A stretch of DNA of 64,000 nt from Paramecium sonneborni (Eukaryota; Ciliophora; Oligohymenophorea; Peniculida; Parameciidae), in NCBI GenBank assembly GCA_905182985.1, contig CAJJDN010000033.1, positions 490,233-554,232 on the forward strand. Direction: 5' to 3'. A program made the position numbers and the translations under genes. This document shows positions 1 through 9,490 of this stretch, piece by piece. The notes under the pieces were generated by a model. The model did not search any database and had not been told where the DNA came from. It saw only the letters and a program-made list of their open reading frames with translations. The stretch's first letter is position 1, and every line of letters starts with the position of its first letter.

Positions 1-1
1 C

Positions 2-319
2 GAAACTGAAAACCAATTGTAAAAATTAAAAGCTTAGTATCAAAATCAATAAGAGTATTAAATTAAGTAGTAAAGAGAAGTTTAGGATTTGAAAGCTTCA
101 ATAGGCAATGTCATATAACAGAGAGATAATGCTATTGCTATGTTTAAGGAAAAATAATCAAACTAAGATAGCACAGTCACTCAATAAGATATGGCCTTTT
201 TAGAATAACAATAGTAATAGAATCCATCATCGGGCTAAAATGTGTTGTTTAAATTTGAATTTTGGGTAGTGTTAGTTGGTGCTTGGATATTAAGTTAAGC
301 AATTAATTTTTTAACGTGA
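2..319 (+). CDS. C-terminal part of a coiled-coil, tail-anchored membrane protein (5' end outside window)
   Basis: The frame starting at base 2 is open to TGA at 317-319, with TAA/TAG read as Gln. About 80 residues are rich in Gln, Lys and Glu with heptad-like spacing, as in a coiled coil. They are followed by a hydrophobic stretch (FKFEFWVVLVGAWIL) only about 8 residues from the C-terminus, which looks like a tail anchor. The family is not recognised. A Golgin-like or SNARE-associated tethering role is possible, but nothing beyond topology supports it. The start lies before the window. Confidence 0.6.
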
Positions 320-1602
320 TCCTAGAATGATCTATGAATTATCAAATATTAAGTATTTATTAATTATGAAACAGTAAAGGGATAGTCTATTTTTCCAATG
401 TTAATTATATGTAGCAGAACTAAGCGAACCCTTGACAATCTTACAGTTTTTGGGAGATGATGAATTTGAAAGTTAAAAGCAATCAAATCATCATGATAAA
501 TTAGAAATCTCAAATAAGAGTGAAAAAAAAGAGAATTCAAACAAAAGTAGGCTTTAGCTGTAATATCTAGTTTATAGTACACAGAGATACAAAGAAAAAT
601 CCTTATGGATCAAGTTGGGCGAATAAAGTATTAGAAAAGCAATTCGGTGTTCATTTATAGTAGATTACATAAAGAACAGGCCCTAAATGGGTTATAAAAA
701 AATTAAAGCCTGTTGAAACATATTATTAAAAAGAATTTGAGCATCCACGTTTAGTGAAAGTACATCAGGCATTTACATGACTTTAGGATTTGATATCTTA
801 GGAGAAGAGAATAAGATAAGCAGTGTCATAATCTTAAAGAAAGAGAATCGATAAAAATATTTAAGATTAAAAGTAATCATTTAATGGGAATCCTATATTT
901 GATCCAAATTACTAAATCAAATTACAGTAGTACAATTTATGATTATATTTAATAATTAATGGAACAACTCTAAGTTCTAATTTAAGAAAATGTAAAGGAT
1001 GTTCTCTTTTGAATGGATTAAAAACGAATGTAAGCACGGTTGGTTTAGATAACATTGGAAATAAAATGAAAAAGAGACTCTCTTAGTTAAATATTAAGTT
1101 TGATAAAAGCTAGACATAAAGTATATGATTATCAAATAATAATCAATACTATTAAATAATTTAAGATGAGTTTTGATGATTTAATATTTGATAAAATTTT
1201 ACATAAAATATAAGGAGGAGTTAGAGTAGGTAAAATAACATTTTGTGTTAAATTCAATTATTTGAAAAATGGTTTGTTATTGGTTATAGGATTAAATAGC
1301 CCAGATGTACTATGTACTATAAGAGCAAATAGTTTGAAGAGATTTGATTAAAAAGTTAAATTGAATAAAAAATATTATGATAAAAATTTAGAGCTTTGTT
1401 AAAACTGTATGAATCTATTTGGAATTAATTTATTTCGTTAATCAAACTAAATCCAAATTCATATAAACTGAGTTTTAGATAGAGATCAAAAATAGAAAAT
1501 AGATTAGATTGAGAACTGGAAATGGAAGGAAAAATGAATGAATTATTGATTTCTTATAATTTATTTTGGATTTGCCTATAGCAATTAAATGTGGATTATG
1601 TA
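320..1602. other. Unresolved stretch with coding-like fragments, no supported gene
   Basis: Several plus-strand ORFs are open between TGA codons: 366-716 (116 codons), 457-780 (107 codons) and 1166-1471 (101 codons). Frame 1 looks protein-like from about 330 to 1128 but carries TGA at 328, 367, 433, 778, 940 and 1126. I could not find introns that join these pieces. The TGA spacing is close to what chance gives in such AT-rich DNA, so this may be a decayed gene or non-coding sequence. The minus strand is also open in places. Confidence 0.35.
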
Positions 1603-2771
1603 TACATTCATTAATTTACTATGATTTTCTTGTAATTTAATTATTTAAATCAATGAGCCAAGACAATATAAATTTAATGACTAAATTTTTTATAAAATAT
1701 ATTTATTAGTTTTCAGTATGGAATTTAACTTAGAATTTGTTTTGGAGAATGGATATCCTCATCTTAATTTTGCATAGTATTGTCGTCCTATAAAAATTGT
1801 TCTTACCTTGATGCTAATATCTGCATTTTCTAAATTGCTTTTAGATGATTTTTTGGCATCCACAATTATTCTATCATATGATTCAAATCTTGGAGATTGA
1901 GATTTGGATTTTACACAAATTCTATGACTTATTTTGGACAGTAAGCAAGATTATGAAATGGCAGATAAGTAATAGACATGTATTCGTTAAATATATATTA
2001 ATAATATTATAAAAAAATGATCAAGGGTCAAATGAGCTATTGGGTATGTTTATTTCTAATTATTTTTTGGCCATTTTTTAATAGCTTTTTTAAGGTTTTT
2101 ATTCCATTTATGTAATTTCTATATGAGTTGAATTATTTAGTTGAGTCTTTGGTATTTATTATTGTTTTTTTCTCACTATAAAGTATAATATAGCAAGTAG
2201 AACTATGGTAACTAATCCAATTAATAAGAGTATTATCTAATCTTATTCCATAAACTAATTTAATAAATAAAAAAATGAAACTACATTAATGTTAAACAAA
2301 CCAGCCTAACAATGATATGATTTTTGGTCATAGAATTGGCACTAAAAAGATAGTAGCAGAGAAACAAGAAAAAGTATAAAATTTAATAGCTTATTTAGGT
2401 TATTAAGCATATTAGATAATTACCAAGAAGCAAAGAAGATAATTATTTTCATGAAGCTATTAAGGCCAATGAATAATATGATCTTTTTCTTGAAAAGTAT
2501 CTCTTTACTTAATTATCTTTATAGGATGAACACTTTTAAGATTCAACAAGCATTAATTTTAACTAAATAACGATTTTAAGATGATAATAAATATGCCAAT
2601 CTATTAGAGTATGTTCCGGAAGAAAAGACCAACGATAAGAAAATTAAAAAAGAACTTGAATCCTATATTGATAGATATGTTACTATGAAAAAAGGACCTG
2701 CTCCAAGACATCCATAATTTTATTATTTTATTTGATTATTAACATTACTTATAAAATATGTTCAATCCTAA
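1603..2771. repeat. First copy of a 1169-bp direct duplication (contig overlap)
   Basis: This block recurs at 2773-3941 with no difference that I could see, and the two copies are separated by one N. It contains copies of the three small genes described at 2883-3905: complement(1713..1979), complement(2021..2251) and join(2317..2373,2399..2496,2525..2735). It also holds the first 14 bases of the coiled-coil gene that continues at 3928. The simplest reading is two overlapping contigs scaffolded without merging, so the second copy of these genes is probably not real. Confidence 0.9.
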
Positions 2772-2772
2772 N
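2772..2772. other. Assembly gap (single N)
   Basis: One undetermined base lies exactly between two apparently identical 1169-bp blocks. It marks a contig junction. Confidence 0.95.
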
Positions 2773-2882
2773 TACATTCATTAATTTACTATGATTTTCT
2801 TGTAATTTAATTATTTAAATCAATGAGCCAAGACAATATAAATTTAATGACTAAATTTTTTATAAAATATATTTATTAGTTT

Positions 2883-3149
2883 TCAGTATGGAATTTAACT
2901 TAGAATTTGTTTTGGAGAATGGATATCCTCATCTTAATTTTGCATAGTATTGTCGTCCTATAAAAATTGTTCTTACCTTGATGCTAATATCTGCATTTTC
3001 TAAATTGCTTTTAGATGATTTTTTGGCATCCACAATTATTCTATCATATGATTCAAATCTTGGAGATTGAGATTTGGATTTTACACAAATTCTATGACTT
3101 ATTTTGGACAGTAAGCAAGATTATGAAATGGCAGATAAGTAATAGACAT
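2883..3149 (-). CDS. Small hypothetical protein, 88 aa
   Basis: A single exon reads ATG (3147-3149) to TGA (2883-2885). The N-terminal two thirds are hydrophobic to neutral with an LWMPKNHLKAIQKMQ segment that could form a helix. The C-terminus is acidic and Gln-rich (QDDNTMQNQDEDIHSP). A GT...AG pair inside would give a 19-nt intron, but the frame is open without splicing and the unspliced tail looks more natural. I do not recognise the family. The next minus-strand gene ends only 41 bases upstream of the start. An identical copy lies at 1713-1979. Confidence 0.6.
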
Positions 3150-3190
3150 GTATTCGTTAAATATATATTAATAATATTATAAAAAAATGA

Positions 3191-3421
3191 TCAAGGGTCA
3201 AATGAGCTATTGGGTATGTTTATTTCTAATTATTTTTTGGCCATTTTTTAATAGCTTTTTTAAGGTTTTTATTCCATTTATGTAATTTCTATATGAGTTG
3301 AATTATTTAGTTGAGTCTTTGGTATTTATTATTGTTTTTTTCTCACTATAAAGTATAATATAGCAAGTAGAACTATGGTAACTAATCCAATTAATAAGAG
3401 TATTATCTAATCTTATTCCAT
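3191..3421 (-). CDS. Small single-pass membrane protein, 76 aa
   Basis: ATG at 3419-3421 and TGA at 3191-3193 give 77 codons in one exon. After five residues (MEQDQ) comes one strong transmembrane helix (IILLLIGLVTIVLLAILYFI) and then a basic, Gln-rich tail of about 50 residues, so the topology is probably N-out/C-in. The family is not recognised. It is divergent from the gene at 3487, with 65 bp between the start codons, which leaves little room for separate promoters. An identical copy lies at 2021-2251. Confidence 0.65.
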
Positions 3422-3486
3422 AAACTAATTTAATAAATAAAAAAATGAAACTACATTAATGTTAAACAAACCAGCCTAACAATGAT

Positions 3487-3905
3487 ATGATTTTTGGTCA
3501 TAGAATTGGCACTAAAAAGATAGTAGCAGAGAAACAAGAAAAAGTATAAAATTTAATAGCTTATTTAGGTTATTAAGCATATTAGATAATTACCAAGAAG
3601 CAAAGAAGATAATTATTTTCATGAAGCTATTAAGGCCAATGAATAATATGATCTTTTTCTTGAAAAGTATCTCTTTACTTAATTATCTTTATAGGATGAA
3701 CACTTTTAAGATTCAACAAGCATTAATTTTAACTAAATAACGATTTTAAGATGATAATAAATATGCCAATCTATTAGAGTATGTTCCGGAAGAAAAGACC
3801 AACGATAAGAAAATTAAAAAAGAACTTGAATCCTATATTGATAGATATGTTACTATGAAAAAAGGACCTGCTCCAAGACATCCATAATTTTATTATTTTA
3901 TTTGA
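3487..3905 (+). CDS. Small basic hypothetical protein, 121 aa, two introns
   Basis: Exons are 3487-3543, 3569-3666 and 3695-3905. The introns are 25 and 28 nt, both GTA...TAG, and splicing gives 122 codons ending in TGA. Without splicing each frame breaks within about 30 codons, so the introns are well supported. The product begins MIFGHRIGTKKIVAEKQ, is charged and mostly helical in character, and ends PAPRHPQFYYFI. No signal peptide or membrane helix is visible and no family is recognised. The stop lies 22 bp before the next start. The copy is at 2317-2735. Confidence 0.75.
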
Positions 3906-3927
3906 TTATTAACATTACTTATAAAAT

Positions 3928-4668
3928 ATGTTCAATCCTAACTCTATTAAGACATTGAGGACTATGAGTGCATCATCTTAACGTTCGACTTAAAATAGAC
4001 TTTTGATGGAAGAAATTGATTCTGCTATTCAAGATTTGAGAGAATGGAAAAAAAATGAAAATCTTGAATTGAAAAAACAACTTATGGAAAATCAACAAAC
4101 TAAAAAAATAATTTATAAAAGTGGCTACGAAATTGATGAAGAAGAAGAAGATACTCGTTAAGAAGAATTATTATAATAATAAGCTGATCTAAATTAGAAA
4201 TTATAAAAAATTAGACAAGAATATATGAAAGAATATCTTAAAATTCCAAAATACATGGCTAGTGAATAAAAAACTTTAGAAGTTACTTAAAAATTATAAG
4301 AAAGTGCTTAAAGATTAGAAAATTTAGAAAACTATCCAACAAATTAACTCAATCTCAATCAACTTGATGATGATATCTTGCTAAAACTTACTTAATGGAA
4401 AGCTTAACTTGCAGAATTAGATTAAATTTCTCAAGAACAAGAAATTACTTAATAAGACTCATAGAATGATTAAAATGAACAAGTTTCAGCAAATATGAAA
4501 TAAAAAATACAATAAGAATTAGATTAATTTCAAAAAGATGAATAAAAAATTTCAAAAGAACAATTAAAATAATAAGAGTTTAATTAGCATATTAAATAAG
4601 AATTAAATGATCTTGATAAGGATTTTGATGAAATAGATTCATTATTAAATTAATGCGGAATCAAGTGA
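3928..4668 (+). CDS. Gln/Glu-rich coiled-coil protein, 246 aa
   Basis: A single exon runs from ATG 3928-3930 to TGA 4666-4668. After about 25 Ser/Thr-rich residues the protein is almost entirely charged and Gln-rich heptads, so it is probably a long coiled-coil rod. Acidic runs (DEEEEDTRQEE) lie around residues 70-80. Many of the Gln codons are TAA or TAG, which truncates the gene under the standard code. The function is unknown; a cytoskeletal or basal-body role would be typical of such ciliate proteins but is not shown. The start is also present, cut short, at 2758-2771 in the duplicated block. Confidence 0.75.
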
Positions 4669-4759
4669 ATCATTTTTTAAATCAATAGAATATTTTAAAT
4701 CCATCATCTCGAAAGGTACAATATTTATTTTGTGTTCATTAACATCCCTTAAGAATTAT

Positions 4760-5089
4760 TCATATTATTCTTTCCATTTTTTTATCATATTGTACCAACA
4801 CTAAATAATATTATAATGCATATACATCTATTTATTCTCTTCTATTATTATAAAAGACATATTATTTTTCTTAATTTTTTATATTAACTAAAGTAAGTAC
4901 TTTACCGTCTTTTTAAGCAATTTATATTTTGAACATTTTTAGATTGAGTATTTCTGTTGGAATTTCTCCATTACTGTAAGCTTTTTCACTTTCATAAATG
5001 TACATGGTGCCTTCTGTTAAAATTAAAAAGCAATTAGATGATAGAAAAGTTCCTTAAACAGCAAATTAATCTTTTAAATATGGTTCCAT
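4760..5089 (-). CDS. Small PH-domain-like protein, 109 aa
   Basis: ATG 5087-5089 to TGA 4760-4762 give 110 codons with no intron needed. The order of elements resembles a pleckstrin-homology fold: a first strand with QGTFLSSNCFLILTEGTMYIY, then IPTEILNLKMFKIQIAQK and LTLVNIKNQEKQYVFYN, and a final helix with YALQYYLVLVQYDKK. A lone PH-type fold of about 100 residues could bind a phosphoinositide or a protein partner. This is judged from pattern only. It is convergent with the coiled-coil gene ending at 4668. Confidence 0.6.
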
Positions 5090-5191
5090 AAGGTAGTTGT
5101 ATTAAAATAAATGTTTTCAAAATATTTTTTTGCTTTTAATTATGACTCACTTTTAAGCCACTTTTTTTATTAATTAATTCTTTTATTATTC

Positions 5192-6086
5192 ATGGAATAA
5201 AAGGTATTGAATTTAGAAATTTTAAGAAAGTCTTACTTTTTTTTCCTATGGCTATTCCAGCATCTGGGAAAACAGTTTTATTTGAAAGCATTGAATCATA
5301 TTATAACGAAAAGCATTAAGGAAATACAAAATTGTTTATTATATCTAGTGATTAAGTTTCACTAAAATTGATGAATGAACATATTGCAGCTAATCCAAAT
5401 GTTTCAAAAGAAGTTGCTTATTAAGAAACAAGAAAAAAATATAGATCAAGATATGATAATGAAATTAGGGCAGTTTGTTAAAAAGCGTAAGGTATTTACA
5501 TAATCTCTAAATTGTAGTTTGTGAATAATAATTTATTGTCATAATTTTTGATAAAAATCATCCTGAAAATGCTTTGAAAGGACCTTTAGAAATAGTTTAA
5601 GAGTATTTCAATAAATATAATTCAATTGGTTTAATTCCTAAAATTGGTAAACCATTAGGAAACAATTTATTTTCTATAACATATTTGGTTTCATGTGTTT
5701 AGAGAGCAATTAAAAGAGAAAATCATGAAACTTTAGTTGGAAGTAAAGAAAAAGTAGCCTCTGTTGTTTTATTCTTTTTTTCATTCTTTAATAAAGTTTA
5801 AGTAATATATTTTCAATTCATCTAGATTGATAAATTACCTTTTGATAAAGTTTTTTATGTTCCTTTTACTAATGAAGATGAATAATACGATTAATTATTA
5901 AGAAAAGAGGCTCTTGATGTTTTAAAGACAATTTAAAGAGAAAGAAATCCTGAAGATATTTAAAATAATTGTAAGGAAGCTCTACAGAATTTTATAGGAG
6001 TTTGTGAAAAGCACAATTTAGGATTTCCTGATAAAAATTAATAAAGAGAAATAGTTTGGAATGAGATCCAAGCAATTGATTAATGA
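5192..6086 (+). CDS. P-loop kinase-like protein resembling the kinase module of tRNA ligase, 273 aa
   Basis: Exons are 5192-5203, 5227-5491, 5518-5801 and 5826-6086 (introns 23, 26 and 24 nt), giving 274 codons ending TGA. The 12-base first exon puts the Walker-type motif IPASGKT at about residues 14-20, right after a hydrophobic strand (VLLFFPMA). The usual first Gly of the P-loop is missing. Later come FIISSD and a second strand with VIIFDKNHP (about residue 105), which resembles the DxNNH-type motif of fungal Trl1 kinase and related polynucleotide kinases. Near the C-terminus is FDKVFYVPF. The best guess is a nucleic-acid 5'-kinase or related P-loop phosphotransferase. It lies 36 bp upstream of two RNA-ligase-like genes on the same strand, which strengthens an RNA-repair reading. 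Confidence 0.6.
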
Positions 6087-6122
6087 AATGTAAAATTATA
6101 ATAATAATAAATATTTAAATAA

Positions 6123-7662
6123 ATGGATAATAAAAAATATGTGACAAAATAATATGGAAGAGAAATCAAAGCTTAAAAAAAAGAAGAAATTAAAACAATC
6201 ATAGATAAATTACAAAAGAAATTTGAATTTTAAGTAGCTCTTTTTGAATATGATAAAGGATAATGTTTTATTGAACTCTTAAGATATATTATAGATTTGC
6301 CAAGAATTTTCTGAAATATTTCTTATCAAAAGAGAAATACATAATATCTAAAATTAATAGATTGAAATTTTTGATATAAAGTTAAATGTTGATCCTGAAA
6401 TTGAGGATAAAATTTTAACATCAAGTTTTATCATACATCAAACATTTAGAAGAGGATTAAGTTTAATAAGTTATAAAGATTAATATGAACTGCTTCGTAA
6501 AGGAATGATGAAATTTTTTGATATGTAAATAGTGTAATAGATATTAGAAAAATAATTGATCAAGTAAAAGAAAAGACTTAGGAAAAAAATGATCTGAATA
6601 ATCAAATATCATTATTCACTTTTCATAGAATTTATAAAGAATTAGAAAATGGGAAATCTATTAAAGTAAGGAATTATATCAAATCTCTTAGATTTAAGTT
6701 TAAGAAAAAGCAAATGGAGAAAATGCTTAAATAAGTTATTACTTACCTTTAAATATGTGGGTTATTTGCTCTAAAAATACTGCTATATTATGTAATTGTA
6801 TTGAAGACTTAAAAATGTATACTGACTAAAAATATAATCTTGTCACTTAAATTGCTAAATAATGGTTTAAGATGATTGATTAAAATCCAAAATTAATAGA
6901 GATTAAATCAGATTTAGCAAATTATACTTTGGTTGGTGAATATTGTGGAAATCCAAAATTCCAACATTTAGTAAAATATGATAACATCTGTTTAAAATTT
7001 TTTTCGATTGTTAAACATAATAGTTTAGAAACTTGTGAACTTTAGAATTAATCTAAATTGATATTTGAAAAATATTAACTTCCAACTGTTTTTTGCAGGT
7101 TAGAAATCTAAGTAAATTCGAAAGAAAATTTGATAAATGAACTAAATAAATTAAAAGAAATCATTAAAATTAAAAGTATTGAAGAAGAGGGAGAAGGAGC
7201 TGTATTATATTTTCTGAATGATTCTAATTAATGTCTATCTCTTGGTAAATTGAAGACCATAGAATGTAAATTGTTTTTCTGTATTCAGGAATAGATAAAA
7301 TTCATAGATAAATTAGAGAATCACTGAAAGATTGTATACACTAAAAAGGAAATCCAGTCAAAACATATTAAGCATTACAATAGAGTGTTTAAAAATTTAC
7401 TTCAATTGAATAAGATAGAAGAAAATAATACTTATAATTTGCAGCTAATCTATTATAAGAAGCATCCAAGTATATTTTTTATTAATTTCATAGTTTTCTA
7501 AAAGCGTAACCAGATGCAAATTTAAAATAAATTTAATAAAGATTGATAAGCTTAATTGATAAAAGTTATTTAGATATAAAAGATAAAATTTAAAGTAAAG
7601 GAAAGGAACAAATTAACATTTTTAAAAGCTTCTTAGAATAATTAGATCAAAATATTTAATGA
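6123..7662 (+). CDS. RNA-ligase-like nucleotidyltransferase A, 478 aa
   Basis: Exons are 6123-6233, 6259-6524, 6548-6665, 6692-7265 and 7295-7662 (introns 25, 23, 26 and 29 nt), giving 479 codons. Motif I of the covalent nucleotidyltransferase superfamily is EKANGEN with the candidate AMP-accepting Lys near residue 171; KxNG rather than KxDG points to RNA ligases. Further motifs follow in order: VGEYCG (III/IIIa region), EGEGAVLYF (IV) and GKLKTIEYK (V). The N-terminal 165 residues carry a conserved FRRGL...LLRKG...KFFD block shared with its neighbour, and the C-terminal 130 residues are helical. The expected reaction is ATP-dependent RNA adenylylation and sealing. It is a tandem paralogue of the next gene, from which it differs widely, so the duplication is old. 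Confidence 0.75.
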
Positions 7663-7720
7663 AAGAATAATTTTTATTTAAATATTTCTATTTTTAAAGG
7701 CTTAATATATATCATTTATA

Positions 7721-9224
7721 ATGAAACAAAATAAACAATAGAAGCAAAAGAAAGCAAGAATAACTAAAAATTTGAAGCCAATAATAAATGAATTATAACA
7801 ATTTAAAGCAAATGTATTAATTTAATATATTGATAGGAACCAGAAACACAATTATCCTTTTAAGAATTAGAAAACTTTTTGTAAACTTATAATAAATTTA
7901 CTCACAGTTAAATTTAAGAATGTAAGATCTAAGATAAGGAATTCTAAATTAGAGATGTTAGATTAAAGGTTCATTATGAAGAAGATACTTTGTTTGCATT
8001 AAATAATTAAATACATTAAAATTTTAGAAGAGGATTGGCTTATATAAACTACGGTGAAGGTTGGAAAATATTAAGAAAAGGATAAAAAAAATTTTTTGAT
8101 TTATATTTTGAGGATATTTAAGGTAAAGGTGATGAATTTTGTCAAAAAATTAATTATTATAATGTTGGAAGAGCTGAAGAATTAGCTAAACAAAATAAAT
8201 AAATAAAAATATATGTTTCAGAAAAAGCTAATGGAGAAAATTGTTAGATATCATATTGCAAAGAAATGTAAAGCTGGAGCATATCTTCAAAAAATAAAAC
8301 TATTGTAATTGGAAATGAAAATGATCTAAGCGCTTAATGTTATTAAAGTAATTCTTATACAGTTGCATAAATGATTGCAAAGTAATGGTTTAAAGAATTA
8401 AAATAAATAAAATAACCCTTAGATAATTTACAAAATATTTTATAAGATCACACATTTATTGGAGAATTCTGTGGACATGCTTAATTATAACATTTAATCA
8501 GATATGATGATGTTTAAATAAGATTTTTTTCAATTGTTAAAAAAAATAGCACTCAAACATGTTTATCTCCTTAGGTATCTCAATAAATATTTTAAAATTT
8601 AAATTTAAAGACTGTAAAATTTAGAGAAATTATTGCTAATGGCATTTAGGATTTCAAAATGAAATTGCTTTAGTTATAAAATGAAATCTCAAAATAAAAT
8701 TTATAAGAAATGGGAGAAGGATCAGTTTTATATTTTTGCAATTCAGAAAATGATGAATGCTTATCATTAGCCAAATTAAAAACAATAGAGTGTATTCATT
8801 TTTTACAATTTTAGATCGAATTATACGAAAAATAAGAGAAAAAATGAAAAATTTAGTATATAAGAATGGAAATATTTAAGACAGTTTGAAAAGATTTATT
8901 CAAGAATGTGAATAGTTTCCTTACTTTAGTGATCCTGAATTTTAAAAAGCTTATTATATTGAATTATGCAATAAACTTTTGAAATTCGGTAATAGTAATT
9001 ATTTAATCATATTCTCTAGTCTTATGTAGGAGTTGAAAGAGGAAAAAATATATAAAAAAGTATTTTTCCAAATAAAGTAAAGCTTCTTAGATCTTCTTGA
9101 TTTAATTAAATAAGATAAACCATTCGATTTTATATTAAACCATTTTATTACTATGAAATAAAATGTTTTAATGGATGTTGGTTAACTTGAAGAAAATGAT
9201 GATGATGAGGGTGATTTAGAATGA
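7721..9224 (+). CDS. RNA-ligase-like nucleotidyltransferase B, 485 aa
   Basis: Exons are 7721-7813, 7837-8791 and 8815-9224 (both introns 23 nt), giving 486 codons ending TGA after an acidic tail (EENDDDEGDLE). The motif series matches gene A: EKANGENCQISY (Lys near 161), FIGEFCG, EGSVLYF and AKLKTIEYR. The first and last introns sit at the same places as in gene A, supporting descent by tandem duplication, while gene A has two further introns that B lacks. The N-terminus is very basic (MKQNKQQKQKKARITK), unlike gene A, and could bind nucleic acid or act as a targeting signal. It starts 58 bp after the stop of gene A, on the same strand as the kinase-like gene at 5192. Confidence 0.78.
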
Positions 9225-9490
9225 AGTTTGATATGTATATAAGTTCATTTTAATTTGAGTTTGATAATCAAATTTAAATTTAATTTTGTTTTTAGAAATC
9301 CATCTATAAAATTGAAAATTATGAAAATTCATAAATTTTTAACGAATTTTCTCAATTTAAAGCTTGAAAGTAATGTAGTTAATAAGAATAAAAGATTTGA
9401 AAATTAAAATATTTCTTACAAAATTTTATTTAACATTTAAGTGACTAAGAAATTTTAATATAAAATAATTGATTAAATTTAAATTGTTTA
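9225..9490. other. Intergenic, nothing recognised
   Basis: AT-rich spacer between the RNA-ligase-like gene B and the RING gene. Short open frames are present but none joins to the downstream exon. Confidence 0.6.

Larger units (their letters stand above)
2773..3941. repeat. Second copy of the 1169-bp direct duplication
   Basis: Apparently identical to 1603-2771, but continuous with unique sequence downstream. The gene descriptions are given on this copy. Confidence 0.9.

Noticed and set aside
364..582. Minus-strand ORF of 72 aa under the standard code
   Set aside because: It is ended by TAA, which is Gln here, and it mirrors plus-strand coding-like sequence.
320..1602. A genetic code with TGA as Trp (Condylostoma or karyorelict type)
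   Set aside because: Every well-identified gene in the window ends at TGA and encodes its conserved Trp residues with TGG.
2883..3149. Similarity to the BBSome subunit BBIP10
   Set aside because: Only size and a loose L-x-PK-x-x-L pattern agree; the conserved core does not line up.
5492..5517. Reading through to give a shorter P-loop protein ending soon after KAQG
   Set aside because: The 26-nt GTA...TAG segment is a typical intron, and its removal restores a long frame containing FDKNHP.
6265..6283. A 19-nt intron in the first RNA-ligase-like gene
   Set aside because: A 25-nt intron at 6234-6258 restores the frame and matches the intron position in the paralogue.
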